Shown here: positions 46,437 to 57,655 of the stretch, piece by piece
Layout: each line of letters starts with the position of its first letter
Position numbering within the stretch: the stretch's first letter is position 1
Assembly: GCF_905220565.1 (NCBI RefSeq)
Contig: NC_059415.1
Location: 2,152,001 to 2,216,000, forward strand
Length of the DNA: 64,000 bases
DNA from: Melitaea cinxia
Lineage: Eukaryota; Arthropoda; Insecta; Lepidoptera; Nymphalidae
Reading direction: 5' to 3'
The notes under the pieces: model-generated
Databases searched by the model: none
What the model was told of the DNA's origin: nothing
Seen by the model: the letters and a program-made list of their open reading frames with translations, nothing else
Program-made: the position numbers and the translations under genes

Positions 46437-46650
46437 CTTTGCTAACTAAAAATTTAATTGTATTTTTTTTATTGGGGTAGGGCACAACAGGATGTATTAT
46501 CTTGCTTATAATCTGGAAAAGTCCGACCGGGGATGTCCCTAAACCTTACTGAAGAACACACACATCTAAATAACGGCAGTCGGCAATAGGGTTGCGAGGC
46601 TTCTGGTGTTGTAGACGTCTACATGTGTCCACTTACCATCATTTTTACCA
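46437..46650 (+). repeat. GATCACAGC-family LINE-like fragment
   Basis: GTCCGACCGGGGATGTCCC, GGCAATAGGGTTGCGAGGCT and TCTGGTGTTGTAGACGTCTA parallel the GATGCTTCTAATGTTGCAG portion at 22478-22670. Diverged, non-coding. Confidence 0.45.
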
Positions 46651-47278
46651 ATAAAAAAATAGTTATAAAATAAACTTCTTTGATTGGTCCTTATTTATTT
46701 TAAAAAAAAAATTAAAACAAAAAACGGTTTTAATTTCAATCAAAACTTTTGAACAAAAATAATATAATTTAGTCAAAGCTTTACAGCTCGCTCACATAAG
46801 AATTAAAATCATTAAATTCACACTAAACTTAACACGAATCCGCTTAAAGAGTTCAACAAACAATGTTATTAAATTAAATTTATAATTTTCCATAACTTTT
46901 CAACACAAAATGAAATATAAACATAAATTTATAAAAGCAATAACACGAAATTTCGTTAGAAATAAGTCGTAATACTTGTATACTTTGACAAATATGACAT
47001 CATTTTTCCTCGAGAACCGCCAAAGTATAAAACTCTTGAACCTAACGACTAAAAGGAACATGTGTAAGAATTTTTACCAATTTGTTACTGTTGAAACGCT
47101 TTGAGTTCTTAGTCGGAGAACTGGTCTTTAGTAACGACATATATTTTATTTTGAGAAATTCCGAAACTAAAAGAAATTTCAGTAAAAAAGTATTTATCGA
47201 GAATTAATGAAAATAGTAGTGACGAAAGGTTCATTATCGTTCGATTACTGTCCTATGTAAATATTTGTATTTATTATA
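46651..47278. other. AT-rich stretch without identifiable features
   Basis: No supported gene or repeat. Confidence 0.4.
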
Positions 47279-47945
47279 CGCGTTGGCGCAACAGTTACAA
47301 CACTGGTTTGTAACTGTTGCGTTGGCGTTTGCGGGTTCATCATTACAGCCTATACAGTCCACTGCTGGACATAGGCCTCCACAAGTTTACGCCAAAAATA
47401 ACGTGAACTCATGTGTTTTGCCCATAGTCACCACGCTGGGCAGGCGGGTTGGTGACCGCAGTACTGGCTTTGTCGCACCGAAGACGTTGCTGCCCGTCTT
47501 CGGCCTGTGTATTTCAAAGCCAGCAGTTGGATGGTTATCCCGCCATCGGTCGGCTTCTTAAGTTCCAAGGTGGTTGTGGAACCTTGTTATCCCTTAATCG
47601 CCTCTTACGACACCCACGGGAAGAGAGGGGGTGGCTAAATTCTTTAGTGCCGTAGCCACACAGCACAAGTTTATTATAATATGGTCATATTTAAATTTCA
47701 TCGAGATCTGATTACAACTATTAGAGTAATCTCTGATAATGCGTATACTATTTTTTCATCTACCTACGTTGTTACTTATAGATATAATTGAAGTCGGTTT
47801 TCTTTTCGTTTACCTGCAAACACAATTATAGGGAATATATCCGCCAACCTGTATTGGAGCAGCGTGGGGGATTAAGCTTTGATCCTTCTCCTACATGGGG
47901 AAAAAGGGCTATACCCAGCAGTGGGATACTACATGCTGAAGCGAT
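47279..47945. mobile_element. Composite: tRNA-SINE head, nested SINE, repeat scrap, SINE tail
   Basis: 47279-47338 (plus) is a tRNA-like SINE head with GTTGGCGCAACAGTTAC (box A) and TTTGCGGGTTC (start of box B). 47339-47664 (minus) is a near full-length GTGTGGCTAC-type SINE that cuts the head inside box B. 47688-47828 (minus) is the AACCGACTTC repeat's left part. 47829-47945 (plus) is a tRNA-SINE 3' end (ATTGGAGCAGCGTGGGGGAT ... GCTGAAGC). Head and tail may or may not come from one insertion. The 98- and 68-codon frames are SINE artefacts. Confidence 0.75.
47339..47664 (-). mobile_element. GTGTGGCTAC-type SINE, near full-length
   Basis: Minus-strand copy containing all blocks, from the complement of GTGTGGCTACGGCACTAAAG to the complement of CATTACAGCCTATACAGTCC. 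Close to the 13758 and 17969 copies. No clean duplication was identified. Confidence 0.85.
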
Positions 47946-48279
47946 ATAAATAATTGTTTCTGATATGAAATCTTTTCGTGCATTTCCCCTCTATTTATAT
48001 ATCTATTAAATATATATTTATGAATTATCTTTTGCAGATTAATATCTGCTGCTAAATTTACAATTTTATTTATCTGACTGAATACTAACTATACAATTGA
48101 TATTAATAAGGCGTTTTGTAATGATTTATTTATTTTATTTAGTTTTGCTAGTAGTTGATACATTTCATTGATACATAACAATGTTAATTTTATTAATACC
48201 CAAATTTCTAAATATACAACCATATTAAAGCAAACACGACATGTAAAATTATCGTGTTAAAGTAACAATAACAATAAGA

Positions 48280-48392
48280 AAACAGTCCTCCCGTGACCAT
48301 GGTTGCTGTAAAGTAGCCGAAACGTCAGGCATGTATAAACCCTAATAAACGGCGATAAAATATGAATAAGCTGTTTCACTAAAGTTTCTATA
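48280..48392. mobile_element. MITE remnant (copy 3 of the TGAAAC family)
   Basis: GTGACCATGGTTGCTGTAAA, AGCCGAAACGTC, GGCGATAAAATATG and GCTGTTTCACT match the right two thirds of the element at 28807. The left inverted repeat is missing. Confidence 0.6.
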
Positions 48393-48887
48393 ACCATTAT
48401 AATGAGTGAAATTCGCGTAGACATTAGAAAACAATATAAGAAAACTGGATCAAACAGTAACAAATACTCAGAGAAAAAAAGCATAAATTAAAAAAATGGT
48501 AATATTTTTTTTTATTATTTTGAAGTGCCAAATAGTAACATATTAAGAATAAAATAATATCAAGATTAACGTACAGTTTAATTAAGCTAGTTTTATATTG
48601 TATCAAATTAAATCCGTAAAATTTACTAGAACATTCATCAATGGAACTTAATTCATAAAACGAACTCAAATTAAACTAAACTAAGTCCAATCAAGATACA
48701 TCAATATGAAGTAATTAGTAAAAACAAATTAAATAATATTAAACTTACTAAGTGAAACCAAATTAAATTAATACAAATAAGACCAAATCAAGTTGTCATT
48801 AATCAAAACAAATTAAATTAACTCCTTGATCCTTTGATCCTTAACTTTAGCAACTTCTGACAGGTTCAAAAAGTATAGTACTGGTTT
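48393..48887. other. AT-rich stretch without identifiable features
   Basis: A-rich sequence with many AAATTAAATTAA-like runs. Nothing identifiable. Confidence 0.4.
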
Positions 48888-48995
48888 CAAATAGAGCTGT
48901 GTTCCTTTGGTGAGTAAGGTAGCCAGAGCTCCCATATATGCACTATGATGACAGTCGAGGCAAAATTGGCAGCAAGCTCACCCAAATTTCTTATA
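48888..48995 (+). repeat. GATCACAGC-family LINE-like fragment
   Basis: GTGTTCCTTTGGTGAGTAAG, TAGCCAGAGCTCCC and CGAGGCAAAATTGGCAGCAA match the middle of the 22478-22670 fragment. Confidence 0.5.
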
Positions 48996-49640
48996 AATCA
49001 TCAAATGACTTAATTTTTTATAATATTATACGATAGTATAACTCATTTTATTTATATTCCGTAATTCGTCGCTGAGCTCTTCGCCTACGCGGTACAAACT
49101 CAAAGCCCACGGGGCGGCTTGTTTCGACCCACGAGACTCAAGTATTCCTTGACAAATGCGACTTTATACTTATCATCTACATTGCTTATATAACGGTTTA
49201 GGAAATTCTAATATTTTTGAACGACCCCTCCCAGATTTTGCACGGTAACTATTAAGATGACATTTTTCGAGAATTCAGGTACTAGTCTCTAGCTTAAAAA
49301 AGCTACCAGAATCTAGATTCTAGAAGATAGGTACTTACTATTTTAATACTAATTATAAAATTGATTTAGGAATAAACCATTAAACTTCTTTCAAGAGTTT
49401 ACAATATAAATAACTAGCTGTGCCCGCGGCTTCGCCCGCGTTGAAATCAATGTGTCACAAAGTTTTCCCAGCAAACTTCCAATGAAACTTTCATCAAAAT
49501 CGGCTTAGCTATTCCGTAAACCTTTCTCTTGAAGCCCTCTCTCCATTAGTGAAACCGCATGTAAATCCGTTTAGTAGATTTTGAGGGAATCGATCACATA
49601 CACTTTTGGGGACGCCCGCGACTACGTCCGCGTGGTTATG

Positions 49641-49704
49641 AAGATATGCATATCTTATCATTAAACATCTTTATAGTAATGCATTACTATAAAGATGTTT
49701 AATG
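49641..49704. repeat. Two adjacent perfect palindromes (16 bp and 46 bp)
   Basis: AAGATATGCATATCTT at 49641-49656 is a perfect palindrome. Two bases further, 49659-49704 is a perfect 46-bp palindrome with no spacer: each 23-base half begins or ends CATTAAACATCTTTATAG and its complement. They lie inside the CTAGCTG-type element upstream of its tandem array. Confidence 0.9.
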
Positions 49705-50088
49705 CAAATTATTTTTTTACTTCAGTCACTTGAAATGCTTATCACACTGAGTAACTTTTTAAAAGGCACAATTTAGTATAATTTAATAGCTATTTTTATA
49801 AAACCTCTACACACTACATTTTTAGTTTTATTTTCAAGCTGCAGTATAAATAACCTATCAGGTGAACTTATAGCTGCTGTATATGTTTCATACAAACTAT
49901 CAACCGTAATTAAACCCCCTTAGCGGTGAAATATCGCAAAATCCGTTCTTAGCGGCGACTACTAACTATAGGTAATCTACATCCCTGCCAAATTTCATCT
50001 TTGTCCATGCTGGATAGATGGACCATCCAGCGGTTTTTGAGTTCTCGTGATGAGTGAGTCAGTGACCTTTCTCTTTTATATATATAGA

Positions 50089-51900
50089 TTACGATGCATT
50101 ATTTGGACACCTCCTCACTACTGTCTACGCCCTATAAGAAACCTATATGCCAAATTTCAAGTTTGTAGCTGTTATAGTTTCGGAGATTTCGTGATGAGGG
50201 AGTCAACCTACCATCCCCGTTTTAACCCCAAAAGGGAGTTGATTTCTAAAGATACATTATTGGGACACATTCTCACTATCTAAAGAGCGTATATTTTAAA
50301 TTTCAAGTCTCTTACTTCAAAAACATAGGACTTTCATACAAACTTGCAACCCCCGTTTTACCCTCTTAGGGGTAGAGTTTCGTAAAATCCGTTCTTAGCG
50401 GATGTCTACGTCCTATAAGGAGCCTACCTGCCAAATTTCAAGTTTGTAGATGTTATAGTTTCGGAGATTTTGTGATGAGTGAGTCAACCTACCATCCCCC
50501 GTTTTAACCCCAAAAGGGAGTTGATTTCTAAAGATACATTATTTGGACACCTTCTCATCATCTATAGAGCATACATTTTAAATTTCAAATCTCTTACTTC
50601 AAAAACATAGGACTTTCATACAAACTTCCAACCCCCGTTTTACCCCCTTAGGGGTCGAGTTTCTTAAAATCCGTTCTTAGCGAATGTTTACGTCCTATAA
50701 GGAGCTTTTCTGCCAAATTTCAAGTTTGTAGGTGTTATAGTTTCGGAGATTTCGTGATCAGTGAGTCAACGTACCATACCCCGTTTCAACCCCAAAAAGG
50801 GGTTGATTTCTAAAGATACATTATTTGGACGCCTTTTCATCATCTATAGAGCATACATTTTAAATTTCAGGTCTCTTACTTCAAAAACATAGGACTTTCA
50901 TACAAACTTCCAACCCCCGTTTTACCCCCTTAGGGGTCGAGTTTCGTAAAATCCGTTCTTAGCGGATGTCTACGTCCTATAAGGAGCCTACCTGCCAAAT
51001 TTCAAGTTTATAGGTGTTATAGTTTCGGAGATTTCGTGATCAGTGAGTCAACCTACCATCCCCGTTTTAACCCCAAAAAGGGGTTGATTTCTAAAGATAC
51101 ATTATTTGGACGCCTTTTCATCATCTATAGAGCATAAATTTTAAATTTCAGGTCTCTTACTTCAAAAACATAGGACTTTCATACAAACTTCCAACCCCCG
51201 TTTTACCCCCTTAGGGGTCGAGTTTCGTAAAATCCGTTCTTAGCGGATGTCTACGTCCTATAAGGAGCCTACCTGCCAAATTTCAAGTTTGTAGGTGTTA
51301 TAGTTTCGGAGATTTCGTGATCAGTGAGTCAACCTACCATCCCCGTTTTAACCCCAAAAAGGGGTTGATTTCTAAAGATACATTATTTGGACGCCTTTTT
51401 ATCATCTATAGAGTATACATTTTAAATTTCAGGTCTCTTACTTCAAAAACATAGGACTTTCATACAAACTTCCAACCCCCGTTTTACCCCCTTAGGGGTC
51501 GAGTTTCGTAAAATCCGTTCTTAGCGGATGTTTACGCCCTATAAGGAGCTTTCCTACCAAATTTCAAGTTTGTAGGTGTTATAGTTTCGGAGATTTCGTG
51601 ATCAGTGAGTCAATGTACCATCCCCCGTTTCAACCCCAAAAAGGGGTTGATTTCTAAAGATACATTATTTGGTCACTTTCTCACCATCTATAGAGCATAC
51701 ATTTTAAATTTCAGGTCTCTTACTCCAAAAACATAGGACTTTCATACAAACTTCCAACCCCCGTTTTACCCCCTTAGGGGTCGAGTTTCGTAAAATCCGT
51801 TCTTAGCGGATGTCTACGTCCTATAAGGAGCCTACCTGCCAAATTTCAAGTTTGTAGGTGTTATAGTTTCGGAGATTTCGTGATGAGTGAGTGACCTCTC
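50089..51900 (+). repeat. Tandem array, 281-282-bp unit, about 6.4 copies
   Basis: GATTTCTAAAGATACATTAT recurs at 50241, 50523, 50805, 51086, 51367 and 51649, so steps are 282, 282, 281, 281 and 282. Units contain CATAGGACTTTCATACAAAC, CCCCCGTTTTACCCCCTTAG and AAATCCGTTCTTAGCG. The middle units differ by only a few bases, pointing to recent expansion or homogenisation. Confidence 0.92.
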
Positions 51901-51927
51901 GCTTTTATATATATTATTATAGATTAA

Positions 51928-53008
51928 AGGCGACTGTATAAACTCAAAGTTTTCCTTATAAGTTCTTCCTAATCGAATCGATTGTCCTTCAATCTTGACC
52001 TATTGTATCTAATCACCTCATAACTTATTCCTTACGACAAGTCTTTCGATTATTGTTGTATCAAAATAAGCACCCATCAAAAAACATATACTAAAAATAT
52101 TTACCTCTCAAAAAACACCAATAATATTTTCCCAACAAGAACATCAGTAAGCAACAGTTTTCCCAATCGACCTCAGACACAGACCCAATTTGAAACAGAA
52201 ACGAACCTAAAAAATCGAACATGTGTATTGTTATTTTTCGTAATCAAAGCTAGATGTTCCTGCACAAGCGATAAATACATTTTCCAATCTCCTTTGTGTG
52301 CCGCTTTGTTGTCGTTTCTATTCACTTCATACTGTTTTTCCTACAAAACGTCGGTTTTGTTGAAACCGGCGTATGACTGAAGCTTGGAATATTATAACAA
52401 TTTTGCTCCTTATGTCTTAAGAGATAAGGTCCTCGTAGGATAGTCTCTAAAATTTTCCGTCATATAATGGATTCTCAGCCTAATGAATTTTTGAGAGACA
52501 AAGCACGTACAAGCGTGTCTATTAAACAATATGTATATTGACCGGATTGGGTGAATAATTTTAAACCTCATGAACTGAGGTAGCGGAATTAAAATTTTCA
52601 TGAAATTTTCATTTCGTATTAATGTTTTATTAATTTCGTATTCCGAGCGGAATTATGATATTTCAGTGGAGAGTATTCGCGGAATTTCAAAGGGAAGAGT
52701 TACATTTCAAGTTATTAATATTTTAATGCGTGAGATATTGTGCGACGTATTCGAAGAAATAAGAACGGCTTCTTCCGAAAACATCAGAGAGATCATGTTT
52801 ACGTTCTTATTGTTAAATCAGACGTTTATTAAACTGACTTATACTTGTTTTTGAAGGGTAAATATTTATCCATAACGAGTTACTAGTAGGACATAATATT
52901 ATGTATAAATTTCTAATGGCTAAGTTACTGAACTTTTTCGTTTGATAATTTTCCTTGAATAAGTTTTAATCCCTTAGTTTACATAAATTATATAAATAAA
53001 TAATATTT
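51928..53008. other. AT-rich stretch without identifiable features
   Basis: About 1.1 kb. The 84-codon frame at 52600-52854 has no motif and no start context that would support it as a gene. Confidence 0.4.
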
Positions 53009-53020
53009 GACCAACATCTT

Positions 53021-53368
53021 CACTCGCTCGCTTCAGCCTGTAATATCCCACTACTAGGCATAGGCATCTTTCCCCATGTAGGAGAAGGATCAGAGCTTAA
53101 TCCACCACGCTGCTCCAATGCGGGTTGGCGGATATATTCCCTACTATGAGTAACGATCGCTATCAGGTGTACATGATAACAACCGGGACCGACGGCTTAA
53201 CGTACTCTCCGAGGAACGGTGGGGAGACCCACAAGGACTGCACAAACACCCAGACCACGGCAAACACCTGTATGTCCAATACAAATGTTTGTCATGTGCG
53301 GGGATCGAACCCGCAACCACCAGCGCAACAGGCACAATCCATGGCTGTAACCGTTGCGCTAACGCGGC
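53021..53368 (-). mobile_element. tRNA-derived SINE, full-length, 12-bp target duplication (copy F)
   Basis: On the minus strand the head has TTAGCGCAACGGTTACAGCC (box A region) and GCGGGTTCGATCCCCGC (box B). The body follows, then the tail ending CAGGCTGAAGCG. It is flanked by the exact duplication GACCAACATCTT (53009-53020 and 53369-53380). It is the cleanest copy of the family in this window and the reference for the others. Confidence 0.93.
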
Positions 53369-53380
53369 GACCAACATCTT

Positions 53381-54550
53381 ATTAAAATAAAAAAATTGGT
53401 CCTTGTAGCAAACAATTTTTTTTTTTATTAAACGTTACACCTTTATCGACTACGTGTTGGCAAGACAAAAGCCAGACTAAATAGTTTGATCACGGCAAAG
53501 TTTGAGCGGCACCTCTAACTAGCCGCGCTTTGCATAAACCACGCGCAGAATATTGATGACCGGACCACGGAGTGTAGCCTGAGGAACGATATTAAAACAA
53601 TACTACGATTTAAAAAAAAACATATTTATACATAGTTATTTGAGCAGGAAATAAAATGGTTTATTTGATAAAGAAATAATACCACATGTAAATATTTTTT
53701 AAATTAAAAATAATTATATCTTTTTTTCAACAATTTTTAACAAGTGGTATCAATTACAAAATTTACTTGTGCAAATGGTTTAATTACATAAAAAATTTTC
53801 AGTTCAAACTGAACATCCTGTATGGATTATTAGTATAATCTAATAATATTTATTTAGATAATAATTCAAAAACTTTATTATAGACAAAAATTAAATGGTA
53901 AATCTAAGCATATCAAACCTTCATTTAAAAAAATATTTTCATTCCTTTTCGTACATTTTTCTGTTCGTTTTCTCCCCTGAAAATATAGCCAGTCAGTCGG
54001 TGATAACGAAGCATTCACTTGTGGAAGAACTTTTAAAAAAGATCTAATAGTTTTTGAATTTATCTATTACAAATAAACAAAGTATCGAATCTTTTATTTT
54101 TAAAATATATTAGGGTATATTAGGGGTAAAACTTCGTTGCAATATTGTAACAACTATTCTTTTCTATAGATTTCCCCTTTTTTGAATTTCTCGCATTAAA
54201 CTTTGTAACAAAAAAAATTCGTATCATTTGCATAACTACACTTCTTTTTTCGAAATCCCAAACCATCCCTCAGAATAAGACCCTAAGCTATTGCGCAGAT
54301 TTGGTTGTTCTGTATTGAATTTTAACTATATCGACATTTAGGTACGCCAGATTTGAGCGATTGACTTAGTGTTTAAACTTACCAAGGCTTAGAACACGTT
54401 CAGATAATACTGACGAGGATCGTGTTTGGAAATTGAACCTAAAATTTATCTGAGCAAAATGAAATTTGCCTTTCTCCATTCTAACAAATATTCTGACATG
54501 TTCTGTATTATAATAGTTTTATTTTCTTAATAAATATAAAAAAGCATGAC

Positions 54551-54588
<38 letters not shown>

Positions 54589-55567
54589 GCACAGTCACAC
54601 TCCAGTCGGGTTGTTTCACATTTTGAGCAGGAAATTTCCTGCTGTGCCTATTTGCATACTCATGAGTTGAAAAAACTATTTAGGAAAATAATTCTTAACA
54701 TTAATAATTTCTATAATAAAAATAATTACAACCTTAACTTCACTGTCACAGCTTGTTATAAACATTTCGAAATTCCATTTAACAATTTAAATCAAACACG
54801 GTATTCGAAATCCTATATTGTATCCACGGCAAAGCCATTACTCATGCGGGCTACCTATCACGTCAATTTAGCAATGAACAACATATTGCTTCGTCGAATT
54901 TCACGCGTGCCTCGTAAACAAAGAACGACATACATATTACTAGACCTAACTGCGTGGTCTCTAAATCATAACTAGGCAATATAAACGACGCAGTATGATG
55001 ACATTTAATCAATATATAAGATATATTATGTGACGAAATAATGTAAATTAATGGCAGAAACGGCCATTTATTTGGGCGATTTTTTTGTGTGTTCGCTGCT
55101 AACTTCGTTAATGGTTAGAGGTTTTTGAAGAGTTATTGAAGTAAAAATTCTTTACGCACGCTTGACTTGACTTGAATGCGTGTTGAGAGCGTTACGATAA
55201 GTGTGATCTGGGGAGGCGAACGGAGCAAGAGAGTGGTGCGAGCACACATTTTCTTTCTCTCTTTTTCTCATAGCCAGTTATTTTTCGTATATCTAATACA
55301 CAGTGCAGGACTATTGTGCAGAACACTCGTTTTTTTTTTTTTGTTTGAAAGATGGTATTACGAGAAATAGTCTCGTATTGTGTAAATCAGATTACCACAA
55401 CGTTGTACCAGAAAAATCGAGGAAAATCGAGAAAACTTCTCAAATATACAAAAATAAACCTTAAAAATATTTGCGAAGATTACCCCCTACAAACAAACAA
55501 AGTTAGAAACTTTACCTCTTTATAAACTTTATCTCTATTCTTAATACGTTGTTATTATATGTAAAAA
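53381..55567. other. AT-rich stretch with a (CA)n microsatellite
   Basis: (CA)n occupies about 54556-54588. The 107-codon frame at 54652-54975 is Asn/Lys-rich with no motif. The islet at 53460-53580 is GC-richer and unassigned. No gene supported. Confidence 0.4.
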
Positions 55568-55835
55568 CTAGCTGTTCTCGCGACTTATCCGCGTGCAATT
55601 TAAAAAGATATATTGTTCAGTTCGCAGAGTTACAAAATAAATAAATTTCTAAAATGAAAGTAGTCTAAGTTACTCCTCACTGTATATATAAGCCATCTGC
55701 CAGTGAAAGTCCCGTCAAAATCGGTCCAGCCGTTTCAGCGATTAGCCGGAACAAACAGACAGACAGACAACAATAATTGTAAAAAATGTTATTTTGGTAT
55801 ATGTACCGTTTATACATGCATATGCATTTAGTAAC
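55568..55835 (+). repeat. Dispersed repeat with CTAGCTG start (same family as 4.1 kb)
   Basis: Begins CTAGCTGTTCTCGCGACTTA and contains AAAATCGGTCCAGCCGTTTC, CGGAACAAACAGACAGACAG and AATGTTATTTTGGTATATG, shared with 4110-4290. Non-coding. Confidence 0.55.
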
Positions 55836-56284
55836 GCATTTCCATACGTTATCAAAATATGACAATAATCATTTGTATAAACAAATAAAAACGAAATTAA
55901 TTTTAATTATGCGTACTAATTTAAGTTCCTATAAATTTTTCTTTTAATGTAAAAAAAATCATCACAATTTCATCCCTCATATAACCCACCCCACTTAATT
56001 AGATTCTCTCTAACAAAGCCCTTACGACACATGCTCAAACTGACACATTGACGGCGACTCGAAAATTCAAGGCAATATATTGTAGAGCCGATGATTCAAA
56101 TGTCACGAACAGTGTATGATACATACATATGTGTGTTTACACACCTTGCAAGAAAATTATTGGAATCAGAAGCTATCGTAGACAATCGTTACTGCCACAA
56201 TTTGGCAAATAGTTACTAACACACAATACTTGAACGTAAGTAATACGAGTTTTTTCGTAATTTAAATGTCTGTAAACATTTTAT
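55836..56284. other. Unannotated AT-rich stretch
   Basis: Nothing recognised. Confidence 0.35.
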
Positions 56285-56463
56285 GTATAAAATTCTCGTG
56301 TCACTATGTTAGTTACGATACTCCTTCCACACGGCTGGGCCGATTTTTATGAAATTTTGTGTGCATATTGGGTAGGCTTAAAAATTGGCCAACATATTTT
56401 CATACCCCTAAGTTATAAGGGGCGAGATTAATATGGCAAAACAGCGATTGTGAGGTCAGCTAG
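56285..56463 (+). mobile_element. Helitron-like short element, copy 2
   Basis: Runs from TATAAAATTCTCGTGTCACT through TGAAATTTTGTGTGCATATT and GGGTAGGC to GTGAGGTCAGCTAGTTT. Same ends and order as 63230-63436 and the complement of 25756-26024. Confidence 0.55.
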
Positions 56464-56479
56464 TTTAAGTATAAAAGTA

Positions 56480-56935
56480 CCTGGGTGACCGAGCCTAGCT
56501 CGGTATTTTTAGTAAATCGTGTTTTTTGGAATTCATATTTAAATTCGAATTACATATTTATAAAATATGAATAATATTTATTTTTTAAATAACGAGTGCA
56601 ATTAAAAAAAGGAAAAAAACAATTGATCAGTGACATTGGGATTTGAACCATGATCTCCTCGGTTGATCCCGACCGGCCGATTTCCCACCGAGCTATTACA
56701 ACTTTAATGACAGTTGCGAAATTTACCTTCGTATTTTAACGATATTGTAGCTATTTTTTCACTCCCTAAAAACAGGGATAAAACGTCATTTTCTAAAAAT
56801 GAATCCTAGTTAGATGGATTTATCTCCCCCGAAACCTCCTATATACTAAATTTTATGGAAATCGTTGGAGCCGTTTCCGAGATTCAGATTATATATATAT
56901 ATACAAGAATTGCTCGTTTAATAGTATATAAAATA
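56480..56935 (-). mobile_element. Dispersed element with a tRNA-like segment
   Basis: Starts CCTGGGTGACCGAGCCTAGC (ACCGAG/CTCGGT hairpin) and ends AAGAATTGCTCGTTTAATAG. On the minus strand 56639-56695 has box A TAGCTCGGTGG and box B GGTTCAAATCC at tRNA spacing, so this part is a tRNA-derived head. The bracket sequences are familiar from lepidopteran repeats. Cloverleaf folding is less complete than in the 16.8 kb element. Confidence 0.5.
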
Positions 56936-57164
56936 CCGGACTGGATATTTCGAATTTTCTAAATTCGGTTGTGATTTGTACTTGATCAATATTTTTCATA
57001 TCTGTTCTATTTTACGTAATAGTAATGAAATTATCCGTGCTAGTCCAATTTATTTATACACTAGGGTTCTATCTTCATTCTAGTTAACTCTTCTACCTAA
57101 CATTATTACTGATTATTGAGTCTGCTTATTATTTTAAGAGATTTTTGATATGATACTTTACGAT

Positions 57165-57235
57165 AACGACGCGTTAGCGCAGTGGCATAGTTGACTGTTG
57201 AGTAACTGGTTCATGCGTAAGCAGTTATGAGTACA
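57165..57235 (+). repeat. tRNA-SINE head scrap
   Basis: ACGCGTTAGCGCAGTGGCAT resembles the head of the SINE family (GCGTTGGCGCAACAGTTAC), followed by a weak TGGTTCATGCG box B. Isolated, without body or tail. Confidence 0.35.
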
Positions 57236-57655
57236 ATTTAGCTTATTATTATTTTTCAAGCTTATTACAGACATTTGAATAGGCCGTATATCTTTTCTAT
57301 CGTCTAGACCTTTGCACTTGTGTATTTTTGTGATTCCATAATACAAAAGAATAAATATTAACAAAGGCCGTTAATATGGGGCGTTATTTTTTTATTTATA
57401 AAGAAAACCAAGGATTCTAACTTCATAAATCCTTTTAGCTAAACGCTAACTAAATTTAGACGCAGACGCAGTACAAAAATTGAATTCGGGTAGATTGAGA
57501 ATTAGGCGACACACGTTGTTTTTGTTGCTCGATATATATTTTAATAATTAGTCGAGTTTTTTAATGTGTTAATTGTCATTAATACACACACTCCATTCCT
57601 TTGATCACTTCTTTACTTTGCATAAGAAAAGTTTTAATTCTTTCTTCCAACTAAG

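Larger units (their letters stand above)
49413..51927 (+). mobile_element. CTAGCTGTGCCCGCGGC-type element with internal tandem array
   Basis: Starts ACTAGCTGTGCCCGCGGCTT and ends in GAGTGACCTCTCGCTTTTAT and ATATATTATTATAGATT. A very similar end (GACCTTTCTCTTTTATATAT) also occurs internally at 50065-50085, so two element units are joined. The interior from 50089 is a 282-bp tandem array. No coding frame. I regard this as a lepidopteran non-autonomous element; the superfamily is not decided. Confidence 0.55.

Noticed and set aside
50089..51900. CRISPR or coding tandem repeat
   Set aside because: The 282-bp units are whole-unit repeats with frameshifting lengths (281/282) and stops, so neither a spacer array nor a repeat protein.
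52600..52854. 84-codon ORF
   Set aside because: No recognisable domain, ordinary AT composition and no splice or promoter support.
54652..54975. 107-codon ORF
   Set aside because: Asn/Lys/Tyr-rich, AT-driven, no motif and no neighbour support.
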